A stretch of 64,000 nucleotides of DNA from Brachionus plicatilis. Taxonomy: Eukaryota > Rotifera > Eurotatoria > Ploima > Brachionidae. The notes beneath the pieces were generated by a model. It ran no database searches. It worked only from the letters and a program-made list of their open reading frames with translations, and had not been told where the DNA came from. Shown piece after piece: positions 11,328 to 22,938 of the stretch. The position numbers were made by a program, and so were the translations under genes. The DNA lies in NCBI GenBank assembly GCA_010279815.1, contig QEOQ01000508.1, forward strand, positions 906,254 to 970,253, written 5' to 3'. Each line of letters begins with the position of its first letter. Position 1 is the stretch's first letter.

Positions 11328-11985
11328 TTTCAGTTGGCCTGCCACCGCACGGTCTTAATAGAACTGAATGAATGATTTAAATGAAATAAATTGTAATTAT
11401 AATTATTTAAAATTTATAAATGTAACTAAATGGAATGTACCTTTAACAAAGCAAATTTGGTATTTTCTTATATAAAAGTATCTAATTAAAGTTTTTATTA
11501 AGCATTCAAAAATTTGATTACTTAATACATTTTTTTTCTTTATTTAATACTTTTCATATAATTTGACTAATATTGGGTGATAAAACTAAAAAAGTACTTA
11601 AAAGTGACTAAAAATATCAAAAAAAAAATATTAAATTGTTGTTTTGATAATAATATTATAATTTTTAATCACTTTTTTAGCAGTTGTTTAAGTTTTTTTT
11701 TAATCTTTCAATATTTTATGATATAATTTTCTATATATTTTTTTCTATTTTACTTAAATTTTTTTATTCTTTTTTAATTTCATTTTTTTATTCTGAGGAA
11801 CTTTTGCTTGATATAGATAAACATTTAATAATATTAGTTTAAATTAACAAATCAAATTTACATAATTAATTTTTTAAATTTTCTAAATTATTGCACAATT
11901 TAAAATTATGTAAAATTATTTACATCTTGCAAAGTGAAATGAAAAGCATAAAAAATTATTGGAAAATACTTTAGCCACACGAAAG
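11328..11985. other. Non-coding, AT-rich
   Basis: A short GC-rich tail (CAGTTGGCCTGCCACCGCAC) just outside the preceding element, then simple A/T sequence with no supported feature. Confidence 0.5.
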
Positions 11986-11989
11986 AAGT

Positions 11990-12248
11990 TATGCTTTAAG
12001 GTACTCAAGATGAAACTATCTGATGAAGTAAAAACAGAAATTCATCGACTTTTTTTGATTAAAAAATTAATCTGGACTAACTTAAGGAAAACGACTTCAG
12101 TATTGAAATCAATAAAATTCAAACTATCTGAGTTAGCTAAAAAGTTAAATTTTGGATTTACAATATTTATTTCTATAAACGAGTTAAACCGAAAGCGCGA
12201 AGTAAAAACGAAAGAAATATCTAAAAGAAAAAAGAATACTATTTTGTA
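11990..12248 (+). pseudogene. Possible relic of a transposase helix-turn-helix region
   Basis: An open stretch without an ATG at its head encodes LSDEVKTEIHRLFLIKKLIW, then LRKTTSVLKSIKFKLSELAK, then a Lys/Arg-rich tail and a stop at 12247-12249. The pattern of two helices around W(T)x2(A)KxTxVxxSxxxKL resembles the N-terminal helix-turn-helix of Tc1/mariner-type transposases. Nothing downstream resembles the catalytic domain. This is a weak, pattern-level call. Confidence 0.25.
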
Positions 12249-12249
12249 A

Positions 12250-13449
12250 TTCAATTATATTTAAATAAAATTAATAAATATACTACCAAATTTATAAATA
12301 TTATATAATTATAATTTATCTCAGTTTTTTCAACTCAATTTCTTTTTGCTTCAAAATTTTTTCATTTTAAAAATGGACAAAAAGTTAAATTTAGCTAGTA
12401 GCTAAATTTAACTTTTTTAATACTTTGAATTATTATCCCGTTTTAACTTAACCTAATAAATTCATGTCCGTTTCTTTAGATCTTCTTTTTATTGTTCAAA
12501 TTAAGACTATGTATTACAATAAATTTTAATTAAATGAATAATTAAGATAAATTTTGAATAAATGCAGTAAAATCGTCCAAAAATTGTTTTATTTAAAAAC
12601 TTGTTCAGAAACTACCAAAAAATTGTAAAAATCACAACAATAAAATAAATAGAAACTGTTTTTTTATTAAATTAAGTCTTTACAGGCTCTGATTGTTAAT
12701 GAATTTATAAAAGAAGCAAATTACAACATATATAAACTTATTTTATACTATAAGAAAAAAAGGTAATTGACAATTCTTGCTAATTTTACTTTTTTGTTTA
12801 GCAAATTCTTTAGTTTATAATTATTCATTGATTTGGAAACAAAAAAATAATTGATGATATAACTTAATCAAAACTTTACTTTGATTTGCTTTTTTTTATT
12901 TTATTTTTTTTAACATCACCCTCGCAGTGTTTACTGAATAAATTTTTTTATTATTATTAAAATTTTATCACATTTATCTTTGGCTGCCTATCTGAGTTAA
13001 GTGCACAATTATTGAGATTTTTTTAAAAAGAAAATTAAATCTAAAAACTAAAAGTTTTTTAACTGGGATAATATGAGTCAAATGAAATTTAGTAAAAGCT
13101 AAAACAATGATTGCTTAATTGTATTCAAAAATGATGCGTGAATAAGTAAACTCTTCAGAATTTATCAAAAAATCTAAATTTAATCATCAATATTGCTCAT
13201 TCTTACAAAATTCTACACACGAAAAGCATTAAACTAGTTGATATACGAGTTTTCAGACTCATTTAAAGGAAGTAAACTCATGCCTAAAAAATAAAATTCT
13301 TTGGTATAAAAAACAAATGAACTAAAATTTTTTTATTTAGAATTTTCTTTAAAAAAAATTGAAATATTTAATTGTAGAATTTCAAAAGTTAATTATTCTT
13401 AAATTTGTTAAATATCTTTATTAGTTTTTTTTTTCAAATTTTAAACAAT
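12250..13449. other. Non-coding, AT-rich
   Basis: No supported coding region. T-rich sequence with a TTTATTAG at about 13414-13424 lies just before the next gene and could be a splice acceptor for a 5' UTR intron. Confidence 0.45.
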
Positions 13450-14121
13450 ATGAAATTAATATTAAATATTTGCTTGTTTTTTATTTTAATGATGGGAACT
13501 GGAAAAAAAATAAGTAATCAAAAGTATGACTATGAGTTGCAAGATGTTATGGATTCCGAGAATATTTTAGAAGACTTTTTAACAAAATTTGATAAAAAAT
13601 TTGGTCATTTAAAAAAACAGCCCGCTCATTCTCTTATTCCTCAACAAAAATCACCTAATGACAAAGTTGTTCACAAAAGTCTGTCAAGTCTCTATGCAGA
13701 AAAAATAATCCAAAATATGGAAAAAATTTTACTTATGTCCATAGATCAGTACCAAAAAATTAACAAAGATATGATTCTAGAAGATAGAGAATCTAACACA
13801 GGAATTTTGTTTCGAATTTATGGTAAAAAGTCATGTTCTTTGGACGATCAGGGAGACGATGAAATTAAATCTGTTTGTCCATGGCACAATGAGCTAAGAT
13901 TTAGACAAAATATGTATCCACATAGAAGAGTCTTTTCAAAATGTAATTGCGAAAAGTGTCTTATTCAGTCAAGGTATGATAATGATCATGTTAAATTTTC
14001 AAGCTGCACACCTATTTATACATTGATGCCTGCACTAATTAATATTGTCAATGAATGGAATTTTATCATGGAACCGGTTTCTACTTCTTGCCATTGTACG
14101 TTAAGATTAAATCCTGTTTAA
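13450..14121 (+). CDS. IL17-like: Interleukin-17-like secreted cytokine, paralogue B
   Basis: 223 residues from the ATG at 13450. That start gives a good signal peptide (MKLILNICLFFILMMGTG); the longer frame upstream begins at a TTG and is not used. Interleukin-17 signature: CPW at 143-145, YPHRR, C165-N-C167-x2-C170, C186 in CTPIYTLMPAL, final C214-x-C216. The DNA from about 13596 to 14042 matches paralogue A (6585-7031) with only three differences seen, each changing an amino acid (Glu/Asp, Val/Met, Asp/Glu). The signal peptide and last 30 or so residues are clearly diverged (WNFIMEPVSTSCHC here, WNFVLENVPTSCQC in A). This boundary pattern suggests gene conversion rather than simple recent duplication. 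Like A, it lacks the cysteine present before the last strand in C and D. Confidence 0.8.
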   Translation: MKLILNICLFFILMMGTGKKISNQKYDYELQDVMDSENILEDFLTKFDKKFGHLKKQPAHSLIPQQKSPNDKVVHKSLSSLYAEKIIQNMEKILLMSIDQYQKINKDMILEDRESNTGILFRIYGKKSCSLDDQGDDEIKSVCPWHNELRFRQNMYPHRRVFSKCNCEKCLIQSRYDNDHVKFSSCTPIYTLMPALINIVNEWNFIMEPVSTSCHCTLRLNPV

Positions 14122-14854
14122 TTATTGTTTAACTTTTAAAACTTTATTTACTTATTGAGGATTCCAAATATCATTTAGATAATCTCTGAATGATGTTGAA
14201 ATAAATAATGTATCAATTTTTTTATATTCGAAGTGTCTATCGATAGTTGTATTAAACGAATTATTTTTAATACAAATTAGTCAAGCTTAGTAATTAATTT
14301 TTTATTAAATAGTAAAAAGAAAAGTTAAAAAATTTTTAAATTTGTCAAATCTTAAAATTTTTCTCTTTTGTAATTATTTTAGAATAAAATATTTATCTTG
14401 GTTTAATTAATAAAAAATTTTACATGTTTCAATTATTAAAATCAGTTTAAATTTAGGTCCATCAAAATCAATACTATAAAACTTGAATAAAATATTTCAA
14501 TTATTAAGATTATACATAAATAAATTTTTTTAAACTAATTTAACTAGAAAGCCACTATTCTTAACGAAAAGAAACTACTTTTTAAAAAATAACACTTTTT
14601 ATTAAAGAAAGAAAACTAATTTATATGCTAGTATACATTTGAAGACATAAATTTTTGGAAATAATAAAATGAAAACTTTTTAAAGATAAATAAGCATGTA
14701 AGCTTTCAAAATTTATAGTTCACTAAACATTTTAGAAAATCAATTTAATGATACAGCCGACAACGCTGAAGCATTACCGAAATACAAAAGAAGTTCTTCT
14801 AAAACTTATGAATATTTCCAAGAGAATTATTAGAAGAGTTTAAAAGATCAATTA
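14122..14854. other. Non-coding 3' flank
   Basis: A/T-rich sequence without supported genes. It leads into the decayed transposase that follows; FLYWCH-type text may begin slightly earlier than annotated. Confidence 0.45.
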
Positions 14855-16130
14855 AAAACTTCCGATTTGATAACATTACTTGGAATTTTCATGCAAGTTA
14901 CCGACTCGCAAATAGCGATTAACATTTGTATAATTGCAATCATCGCAAAAAAGGTTTCAAAAAACAATATATTTCGTTATCAGCTTTGGTGATACAATTG
15001 GCAAAGTTTATACCCAAGACAACGAGCATTCAAGTCATCCGATCGAAGAAAATTGTCAAGAACATCTTCAAGAATACCTATCGCATTAGCTGAAATAATT
15101 GTGTTTCTTAGGTCATTAGGGAAGGAAAAAATAAACATCAAGAAATATTTGATAAATGAAGGAATTCAACCACCAACTGATAATCAAATTAAATACTTTA
15201 ACAAAAGTGTCACAATAGACAACAACAAAAATTTTTCAATGAACAAGTTTAAGAAATGGTGCGAGGAGCGTTCAATTATTCCGGAAGATGAATATCAAGT
15301 TTTTGTGGTAAAATTTGAATATTTAACTACGCCACAGCAAGAATTTCTCATCTTTTTAACAATGAAGTGATTGATCAAACTCGCAGAAAAAGTAAATACT
15401 TACTGAGTTTCAAGCGGGTTTTCGATCTGAAATTACCAGTAAATTGGTGGGCTAATGTCTATCGAAATATTCGAGCACACATTAAATCAATTAGCAAAGT
15501 TCAAGAGGTTAGAATCATCCACGATATGAAGCAATTTTAAACGATTCTTGATCAAAGTTTATTTTCAACTGCCAACGAATTATTAAAAAAAATGGAATAG
15601 GTTCTTTTGAAGGTTAAGCAACCGGGCTACCGAGTACGATGCTCTAGAGTATATCGACGAAAAAATCAAAACGGCTTTGGAAAAAAAAATTTTCGCTTTA
15701 TCCTTTTTTAGAATGAGTGTTGCGAGATTATTCTCAGAAGTCGAGACAATCGAGCTTTCGCCTACGTTAACTTTTACTGATCCAATAACGCACGAAGTCA
15801 AGTCGGTACAAAAATTTGAATTAAAAAGTTTTCTAAGATTATCCATTTATTGAGAATTTGGATTTGCAAATGAAAAAACTGAAATTTCAAAAAAAGCATG
15901 CAAGGTTTTCAACTGAAAATTACAAGAGAAAAGTGGAAAAATTTTGACGAAATGGTGAAATGTGGTTTAGCGTACATAAGGTCAAATACGATGAAAATCA
16001 GTCGGCAATAAAAAGTTGTAGTTGTTGGCACTGGTTCAAAAATTACAGGTGTCATCAACAATAAGCGCTAGCAGCTTGAAAAAAATGCTGCAATTACGGC
16101 TCAATTGGAATGGACATCCTGATTCAATCG
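14855..16130 (+). pseudogene. Decayed MULE-type transposase (FLYWCH-like plus SWIM zinc finger)
   Basis: Broken by several stops and frame changes. About 14889-15050 reads WNFHASYRLANS and HLYNCNHRKKG, then DNEHSSHPIEENC, a zinc-finger layout of the FLYWCH/WRKY-GCM1 type used as MULE DNA-binding domains. About 15053-15370 has an open run (IQPPTDNQIKYFN... ending FEYLTTPQQEFLIFLTMK) typical of the segment just before the DDE catalytic core. About 15408-15535 jumps to LPVNWWANVYRNIRAHIKS, so most of the catalytic domain is missing. About 15955-16065 gives MWFSVHKVKYDE then SCSCWHWFKNYRCHHQ, a SWIM C-x-C-xn-C-x-H finger near the usual MULE C-terminus. An inactive, internally deleted element; terminal repeats not located. 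Confidence 0.72.
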
Positions 16131-19100
16131 AACCGTAAAAAAAGATAGGTCTTTAAAAACTGCTGGACCACTGAAATGACAACCCAATAAGACCCAATCT
16201 TCAAACGCTGTTCCAAAAGGTAAAGGACCTTAATGTGTTCTGCATTTAAATAAAAACTGTTTTAATCTTTTAAATAGTTTATTATACAATCTTAATAGAA
16301 AGTGACCACTTTAAGTGACTAAGGAAAATAAACTAATGAAACAAAAAGAATATATATTATAATTCTTTTTGTTAAACTTAAAAATTTGGGGTATTTTATT
16401 GAAAATGTGGTATTCAAACTAAATTTCTCTAAAATCTATATTCGAATTCTAACGATTATCATTTTTTTTTTAAATTTATACTCTTTTCTTATTCTTTTGC
16501 TTAATATGAATAGATATCGCGTGTTGGCAAACGTGTTTAGCAATTTACATTTTTTGTCCTAGACTAGAAAATTGACTAAATGGCATAGTTTTTGCTCTTA
16601 ATTCATCAGAGGATCCTCTAGCTTATTTCATTCATTCCAAAAAACTCTGGAGACATTTAATTTAAAATTTTTGATTTAATACTATTTGATATCCTGCTTC
16701 AATTTTTTTACGAAAAAAATAAAATGTTTAAATTTATTCAATTTTATTTAATTTAATTTAACTCATTGCATATTTTTATTAATTTGTTTATTAAAAATAG
16801 TTTCTTAATTTTTTAAGTAATTAACAATGGTCAATATTTATTTCTTTTAATTTTTTTAAAGGTTTTTTTTCATCTAGTTTTTCTTTCTACCAGCAAAATT
16901 ATCAGAAAATTTATTAATTTATTGTAATATGGGGATATTATTTTATGTGTAAACCGAGTGACAACTTTTAATAAGCGTTTTACCTTTTTAACATTAAATG
17001 TCTTAAATTATTTTAAATTACTTTTAAAAAAGAGGGTCGGTAGAAAATAGCTTTTTTTTGATATGTGCTTATCTTTTTGAGGTTTAAAAATTACTTAAAA
17101 AAAAATTCAGTGGCAATTAGTGAGATTTAGTCAAATTTTAAATTTGATTTTGGCCGATTTTACCATTAAGTTTGATCACCCCATTAAAGCCAAAAAAAAA
17201 CCCATTTAACCCATTTGCACAGATGTTAGCCCCTTTGCCCCAAAAAATCGTATTAATTTTGTTAAATCTGGGATGTAAATTTTATTTTTTGAAAGATTAT
17301 TCCCTGTATTTTTAATTTCAAATCTTCATAATTGAAATTAAACTCTTAAGTGAATCTTGAATAAGTTTAAATTTTATTTGGATATTTGAAAAAAATATTC
17401 AAAATTCTTTTTTAAATTTTAAATAATTAATTTCTTTAAATCCGTACCGAGCTAATGCTCCTTCAGAATAAAAATTCATACAAATAAAAGGATAATGCCA
17501 TTTTCATTGATCAAAGTTTATTCGAATCATTTCAAATCATTTTCAAATTTGATTGATTTATTCTAATTTAATTTTTTTAAAATAGGAATAATCAATCAAA
17601 AATTAAATCTCAGTTTTGTTTATTCAAAAGTTATTTATAAAAATTTGAAAAAATTAAATGTTAAGTAGTTAAATCCATATCGATTATAAAAAATTTATTG
17701 ATGAAATTTATTTTTTCTTCATTTTGAATATTAAAAGAACTTTCTTCAAAATTTTCGGGACTATAGGGCGACAATCCGGTTAAACGGATTGATATTATTA
17801 TTATTATTATTATTTATTTTAATTAACGCCTTTAAGGCGTTGTAAAAAAATTTAAAAGTTAAAAGAAGCATATAGATAAGAATATGACAAAAATAAGAGA
17901 CAATCCTACCAAAAAATGGGGCGATTGGGTTACCTCTACAAGAAAAATATTAACTAAAAGATCAAAAACGTAAAACAAGTTAACCATCAAAAACTAGACC
18001 TGCATTACAACGTCAGCCAAGTGAAAATAGTGACGACTTTGCATTGAATCAAGATGCAATTATGCCAAATCCAAAATTAGCAACTCTTGAACCTTTTTCT
18101 CGGAGTGAAAATGCAATGAACACAATTCAACCTAATCAAGCTTCTTAAAATATTCCTGTAATAGTTAATGAAAATTATATTTAATTCAAAAAAGATATAA
18201 TTTTTAGCTGAGGCCAAAAAAATTAGCTGATATAAATAAATACTGCCGTATATTTTTTGCTTGGAAATCAAATAAGCAAAACACTTTTAAAAATAAAAGA
18301 ATAATATTTCGAATTTTTTAAAATCTTTAAAATTTTTTAAAGAATAATAACTTGCCTATAAAGGAATAAAATGAGTGATTTATGATTAAAATTTTTTTTC
18401 AATTTTAAATGTAAAAATGAGAAGGGGACTTTTAATAATTCTTCAGGAGCAAGTACTTTAGGTTGAATTTTCGATTTGTTATTCATCATTTTTCAAAAGC
18501 GATTCAAATTTGGACAAAGTAAAAATTATGATCAAATTTCATTTCTTTTAAAATTGTTTAAAAATATCTAAAATGAAGAATTTCATTTAATTGCAATGAC
18601 TTTATGTCTCAAATTTAAAAGAGGAATAATATTATTAGTTCACGTAAATTATGCATATAAAACATTTTAAAAAAATTGAAATATTGTCATAAATATACTT
18701 TGCTCATTTTAAATTTTTTTCAAACAGACATTTCTTCTTTAAAAGATTCTTTCTAAAAATTTTTCTAGTTTTAACTAAAATCAGAAAAAAAATAATATGC
18801 ATGTTTTTGTTTATTTAGTTTATTTTTAACTTTCCATTTATTAATAAATTCAGTTAACTTTTAAATCACTCATTAACAATTTAATTTAATTTTTATTGAA
18901 AAACAAAATATGTATTTAAGTAAATTTTAATAAGATGTCTGGTTTCTTTTTTTAACTAGGTTGAATTATTTTTTCAAATCTACAACTATATAGAACAAAA
19001 TACAGAATCTGTATTTTTTTACTAAAATAATAAAGAATCCGAAAGAATAATTAAATCATTTTTATTGTTACTTAATTAATTCATTATTAGTAAATTTTCA

Positions 19101-20339
19101 GCCTGGTTTGAAATTTTTGAGTAAAAATTTTAAAAGAGAAACTACAAAATCGAATAACGTATATTCAAACAAAATTCAGATAAATATTCACTCCCACATT
19201 AAATATTTCAAATAATGTATGTAATTATAATTTAAATAAATATAAATTGATTAAATTTAAGTCAAACTGGAACAGCTGATTTTTTAAAATTAATTTATCT
19301 GAATTTTGTATTAATAATTATTAGATAATATAAGTAAGCATTTATATTTGAGTTAAATTATTTTTACAATTTCACTTGAATATTTTTTATTAATATATTG
19401 TTAACTAAAAAAATTTAAATCTCTAAGCTATCAAATTAAAGAATAAGCTTATTAAAGGCTTAAATTTTTCGATTTTTCGTGTAACGGCTTAAATTGTTAT
19501 TTTATTTTATTTTTTTAATAATTTATTTAGGTAAAACAAAAATAAAAAATTATTTGAGATATCAATCAAGAATTCAGAATTTTGAAATTTAACCTTTTTT
19601 TTTATAAAAAGTAAACCAACACATAAACTATGTCATATGTAGTAGATATGGCAAAATTTTATTTCTAAGTCACTTTTTACCTTAATTATTTTTGATATTA
19701 AATTAAAATATATCTAAAATTTTATTATTTTTGTTAAAAAAGGAAGTTTTTTAATGGATCAAAATACTTTTAAATTTAAAATTCTTAAATAAAATATTAA
19801 TAAATAATCTTTTAAAATTTTCGATTGAAATTTTCATTTTGAATATCGATAACTATTTTTTCTAAAACAATTTTAAAATTTTGCCAAATAGTTTTAAAAA
19901 AAAGTTCCTATATAAAATAAATATTTTTCCATTGAAAAAGTTCCAGAGTGAATTAAAATATTTTTTTATTTTTCATTTATAAAAAATATCAATAAGGTGA
20001 AAGTGATTTCAAAATAAAATATTATATTACGATAACTAAATTGCAAAAAAAATTAAATTAAATTTTTTTAATTGTGATAGAAATTTAATATAATTTTTAA
20101 CAAAAATTTCAAAATTAAGTAAATAAAAAAGTGCTGATTAATTGACATTTAAAATTGTATTGAATATTCTCTGAAAATTGCTCTTTAAATTAAATAAAAA
20201 GAGCATGTTTCTTTTATTCCTTTTATAAATGTAAATTTTATGTTGTTTTCAAAAGAATGATATGAATTTGATAAGATAAAAATTTTTGAAGAAATAAATA
20301 CTAACATTTTCTATTTTATTATTGCAGTTTATATTTGAA
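16131..20339. other. Long non-coding interval with retroelement tail fragments
   Basis: No supported gene in about 4.2 kb. A second copy of the GCTAATGCTCCTTCAG motif lies at 17443-17476. Around 17758-17815, GACTATAGGGCGACAATCCG is followed by a palindromic CCGGTTAAACGG and a (ATT)n run, resembling a LINE 3' tail. Immediately after, 17825-17842 holds a short hairpin (ACGCCTTTAAGGCGT). An acceptor-like TTATTATTGCAG ends at 20327, just upstream of the next gene. Confidence 0.45.
17443..17476 (+). repeat. Short dispersed motif GCTAATGCTYCTTCAG, copy 2
   Basis: GTACCGAGCTAATGCTCCTT is followed by CAGAATAAAAATTC, matching copy 1 (2613-2646) at all but a few bases and followed by A-rich sequence. 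Probable conserved end of a retroelement. Confidence 0.5.
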
Positions 20340-20921
20340 ATGAAAGTGATTGAATTTTTTTTGCTAAAAATAATTATTATACAATTGTTCAGTGTAAAGA
20401 ATTGCTTGTTTACAACTTATTTCGAAGAACTAATTTATTCGAATACAAGGCAATGTCACAATCATGGAAGAAGCTATCTCGATAAAATATATTCCGAATA
20501 TTTGGATCAATATAGAGAATATGAAGAAATCCAGCTGCGGAGGTCCTTGCCTGACTTTAATAATGACTTTCAAGACCATGAATTTGACAGAAAAAATTTA
20601 TTCGAAAATTCCCAGTGCAATGAACACAAACGCAACCGAACTTTGATAAATCAGCAATCATTATGTCCATGGAAGTTAACAGTTATTTATCGAAAAGAAA
20701 AATATCCTCATTACAAATCAATGGTTAAGTGTACATGTGAAACTTGTACTTCTAAATCAAATTTTTTTTTTGAGTGCATTCCAGTATTTAAAACAGTGCC
20801 AGTATTAGAGCGCACAAATTGTAGAACTGACGGCTTTTTTGAATGGAAAAGAGCCAAAGAAAAAATAAGTGTCGCTTGTGTGTGTGCATTCCGGCATAAA
20901 TTTTTGCCTCATCGTAGCTAA
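20340..20921 (+). CDS. IL17-like: Interleukin-17-like secreted cytokine, paralogue C
   Basis: 193 residues from the ATG at 20340. The N-terminus MKVIEFFLLKIIIIQLF is a strong signal peptide. A longer frame would begin at a TTG inside an intron-like ATTGCAG, so the ATG is preferred, with a probable 5' UTR intron ending at 20327. Family marks: C93 in SQCNEHKRNRT, CPW at 109-111, KYPHY at 121-125, C131-T-C133-x2-C136, C146 in CIPVFKTVPVLER, C161, and final C180-V-C182. This is the textbook interleukin-17 layout (RN.T..N..S.CPW, YP, CxCxxC, PVF..VPVL.R, C, CxC). Closest in the window is paralogue D (shared YSEY, SQCN, RN.T, PVL). Secreted signalling protein by family; receptor and role not known. 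Confidence 0.86.
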   Translation: MKVIEFFLLKIIIIQLFSVKNCLFTTYFEELIYSNTRQCHNHGRSYLDKIYSEYLDQYREYEEIQLRRSLPDFNNDFQDHEFDRKNLFENSQCNEHKRNRTLINQQSLCPWKLTVIYRKEKYPHYKSMVKCTCETCTSKSNFFFECIPVFKTVPVLERTNCRTDGFFEWKRAKEKISVACVCAFRHKFLPHRS

Positions 20922-22938
20922 TTCATCTTTGATATTTTCATTAACCAGTGATTTAGTACATATTTTAGATACATGTTTTATGTATGACTAAGAGTCAGTT
21001 TGATGAAAAAAATTTGCTTTTATTTGTTTAGATATTCAGTTTGTAAAACAATCTTTATTGATGATAATAAAGTAAAACTTAAAAATTTTATTTTTAATTT
21101 CAAATATAAAATGTTTTCACTTGTTAAAATTTTACCTTATTATTGATTTAGTAAATTTTGTGGCTTATATTTTAGAATCAGAATTTCACAAAATTATAAA
21201 AATCTTTTAATTAAAAGAAAAATATTCATAGTTTTTCTTTATCGTAAATTTATTTAAATAATCATTTCTAATTCTAAATAAAATTTTGAAATTTAAATTT
21301 TTATTTTTTAAACTTCATTCAGATAGAAAAATATTAATTGAATCAATGACCATTTCTAGCATAGTTTGGTAATTTTGGCTCAAATCTAAATCTATAGTTG
21401 TCTTTCACTTTATATTTTATGATTAATAATAATTATTATATTAAATAAAGAATATGAACTTGACATTGAAAAAAGATTTGATTTTTATCTGAAAGGAGAT
21501 ATTAAGTACAAGAATATTTGGTGATTAATTGTGCCCAAATGGATTCATTTGTAGAAAAAAAGTGCTTTCAAAAATTTGATTATTAGTAAAATCTTGCAAT
21601 TTAATAAGAAATGAATTAATCTTAATGTAAGACTTTAACATGCATGCTTTTAAATAAAAATGTAAAATGATATTATTCAAAAATCATACTTATTTTTATA
21701 TTTTCAGTATTTTATTTAGAATGTAACACAAGCTCAAGTCAATGCTTCACGATTTTTGATTTAATCATTTCATTTTTCTTTAATATTAATAAAAAAATCC
21801 ATAATAAAAAGTAAAAATAGATAAAAATATTTTGAAAATCTAACTGCAATTATATTTAATTTCTGAATTCTCAATATAAAATAGTCTAGATTTAAAATGC
21901 ATCTCAATAAGAATGAGAAAACATCAGTATCATTTTTATAGAAAAATTACTTTGGTCTTGAATATCATCTAATAATATTATCAAATATTTTTGAATTTTG
22001 GAAAATTAGCCGTTTTAATGTATTTTTTATTAATTCTTTTAATGTTTTAGAAGAAAAGTCTGTGAATATTTGTTTAAGCTGTTAAATAAAAATATCAGTA
22101 CAAAAATAATCTCACATATATCTTTATTTTCTGCTAAAATTTATCAAAAATAAATTTTTAAAAATTATTTAACTGTTTTGTGCGTCACCCACCCCTCTTA
22201 AAATAAAATATAAGTCATTTTTTAAAATTTAAATTTAATCATGCCATTTTTAGAAATTTCTTGTCAATATTTGATAAAAGAAAATTATTTTGAGTTGCAA
22301 TTTTTGACCATTGTCATTTTCGAAAATTGATATTTACATAAAAAATACTATCAAAAACCATTTGCATTTCCAGTTTAAAATTTGATTTTGATATTGATAG
22401 ATAGTTTATCCAATAGTTGAAATAAATTATTAATATTTTGTCTTCTAAAATTTTTAGAATCATAATAATCAAAATATTTAAATTTAATGCTTTTTTAATC
22501 CAATTTTAATCCATTTCAGGTATATGTTTTTCAGCTTTATTTTAATAAAAAAGGATTTAAATATGAATTTTTTTTATTTTTCAAAATTTTACAATTTGAT
22601 TTTAGATGATGTCTTTCATTGCCTTACGTCAGTTCAGATTACATAATTTAGTGTAAAATTTATAGACTTTTTTCAGATAAAACAATTTTTTTTTTAAATA
22701 AAAAAATATTTACTCTTGTTTTTATTTAGATAAATTCAGAACAGAATAGTCAATTAAATGAGTTAAAATATTATTGAAAAATAAAATAAATATGGCAAAT
22801 AATTTAAAAATGTTTATTTATTTTTTAGATTTATACATTTTCTCAATTTTAACATTAAAATTAAGACTTAATTGACTAATTATAAAATAATTAAACTCTA
22901 TTTTTGCTTAATATAAATAACTGCTCAGTATTTTACTT
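20922..22938. other. Non-coding, AT-rich interval between convergent paralogues C and D
   Basis: Contains the 3' flanks of two convergent genes. AATAAAGTAAAA at about 21065-21076 may serve as a polyadenylation signal for C. No open frame or repeat is supported. Confidence 0.5.

Noticed and set aside
13405..13449. Longer N-terminus for interleukin-17-like paralogue B
   Set aside because: The extension begins at TTG and runs through a T-rich tract; the ATG at 13450 gives a clean signal peptide.
20322..20339. Longer N-terminus for paralogue C
   Set aside because: It begins at TTG inside ATTGCAG, which looks like a splice acceptor; the ATG at 20340 fits better.
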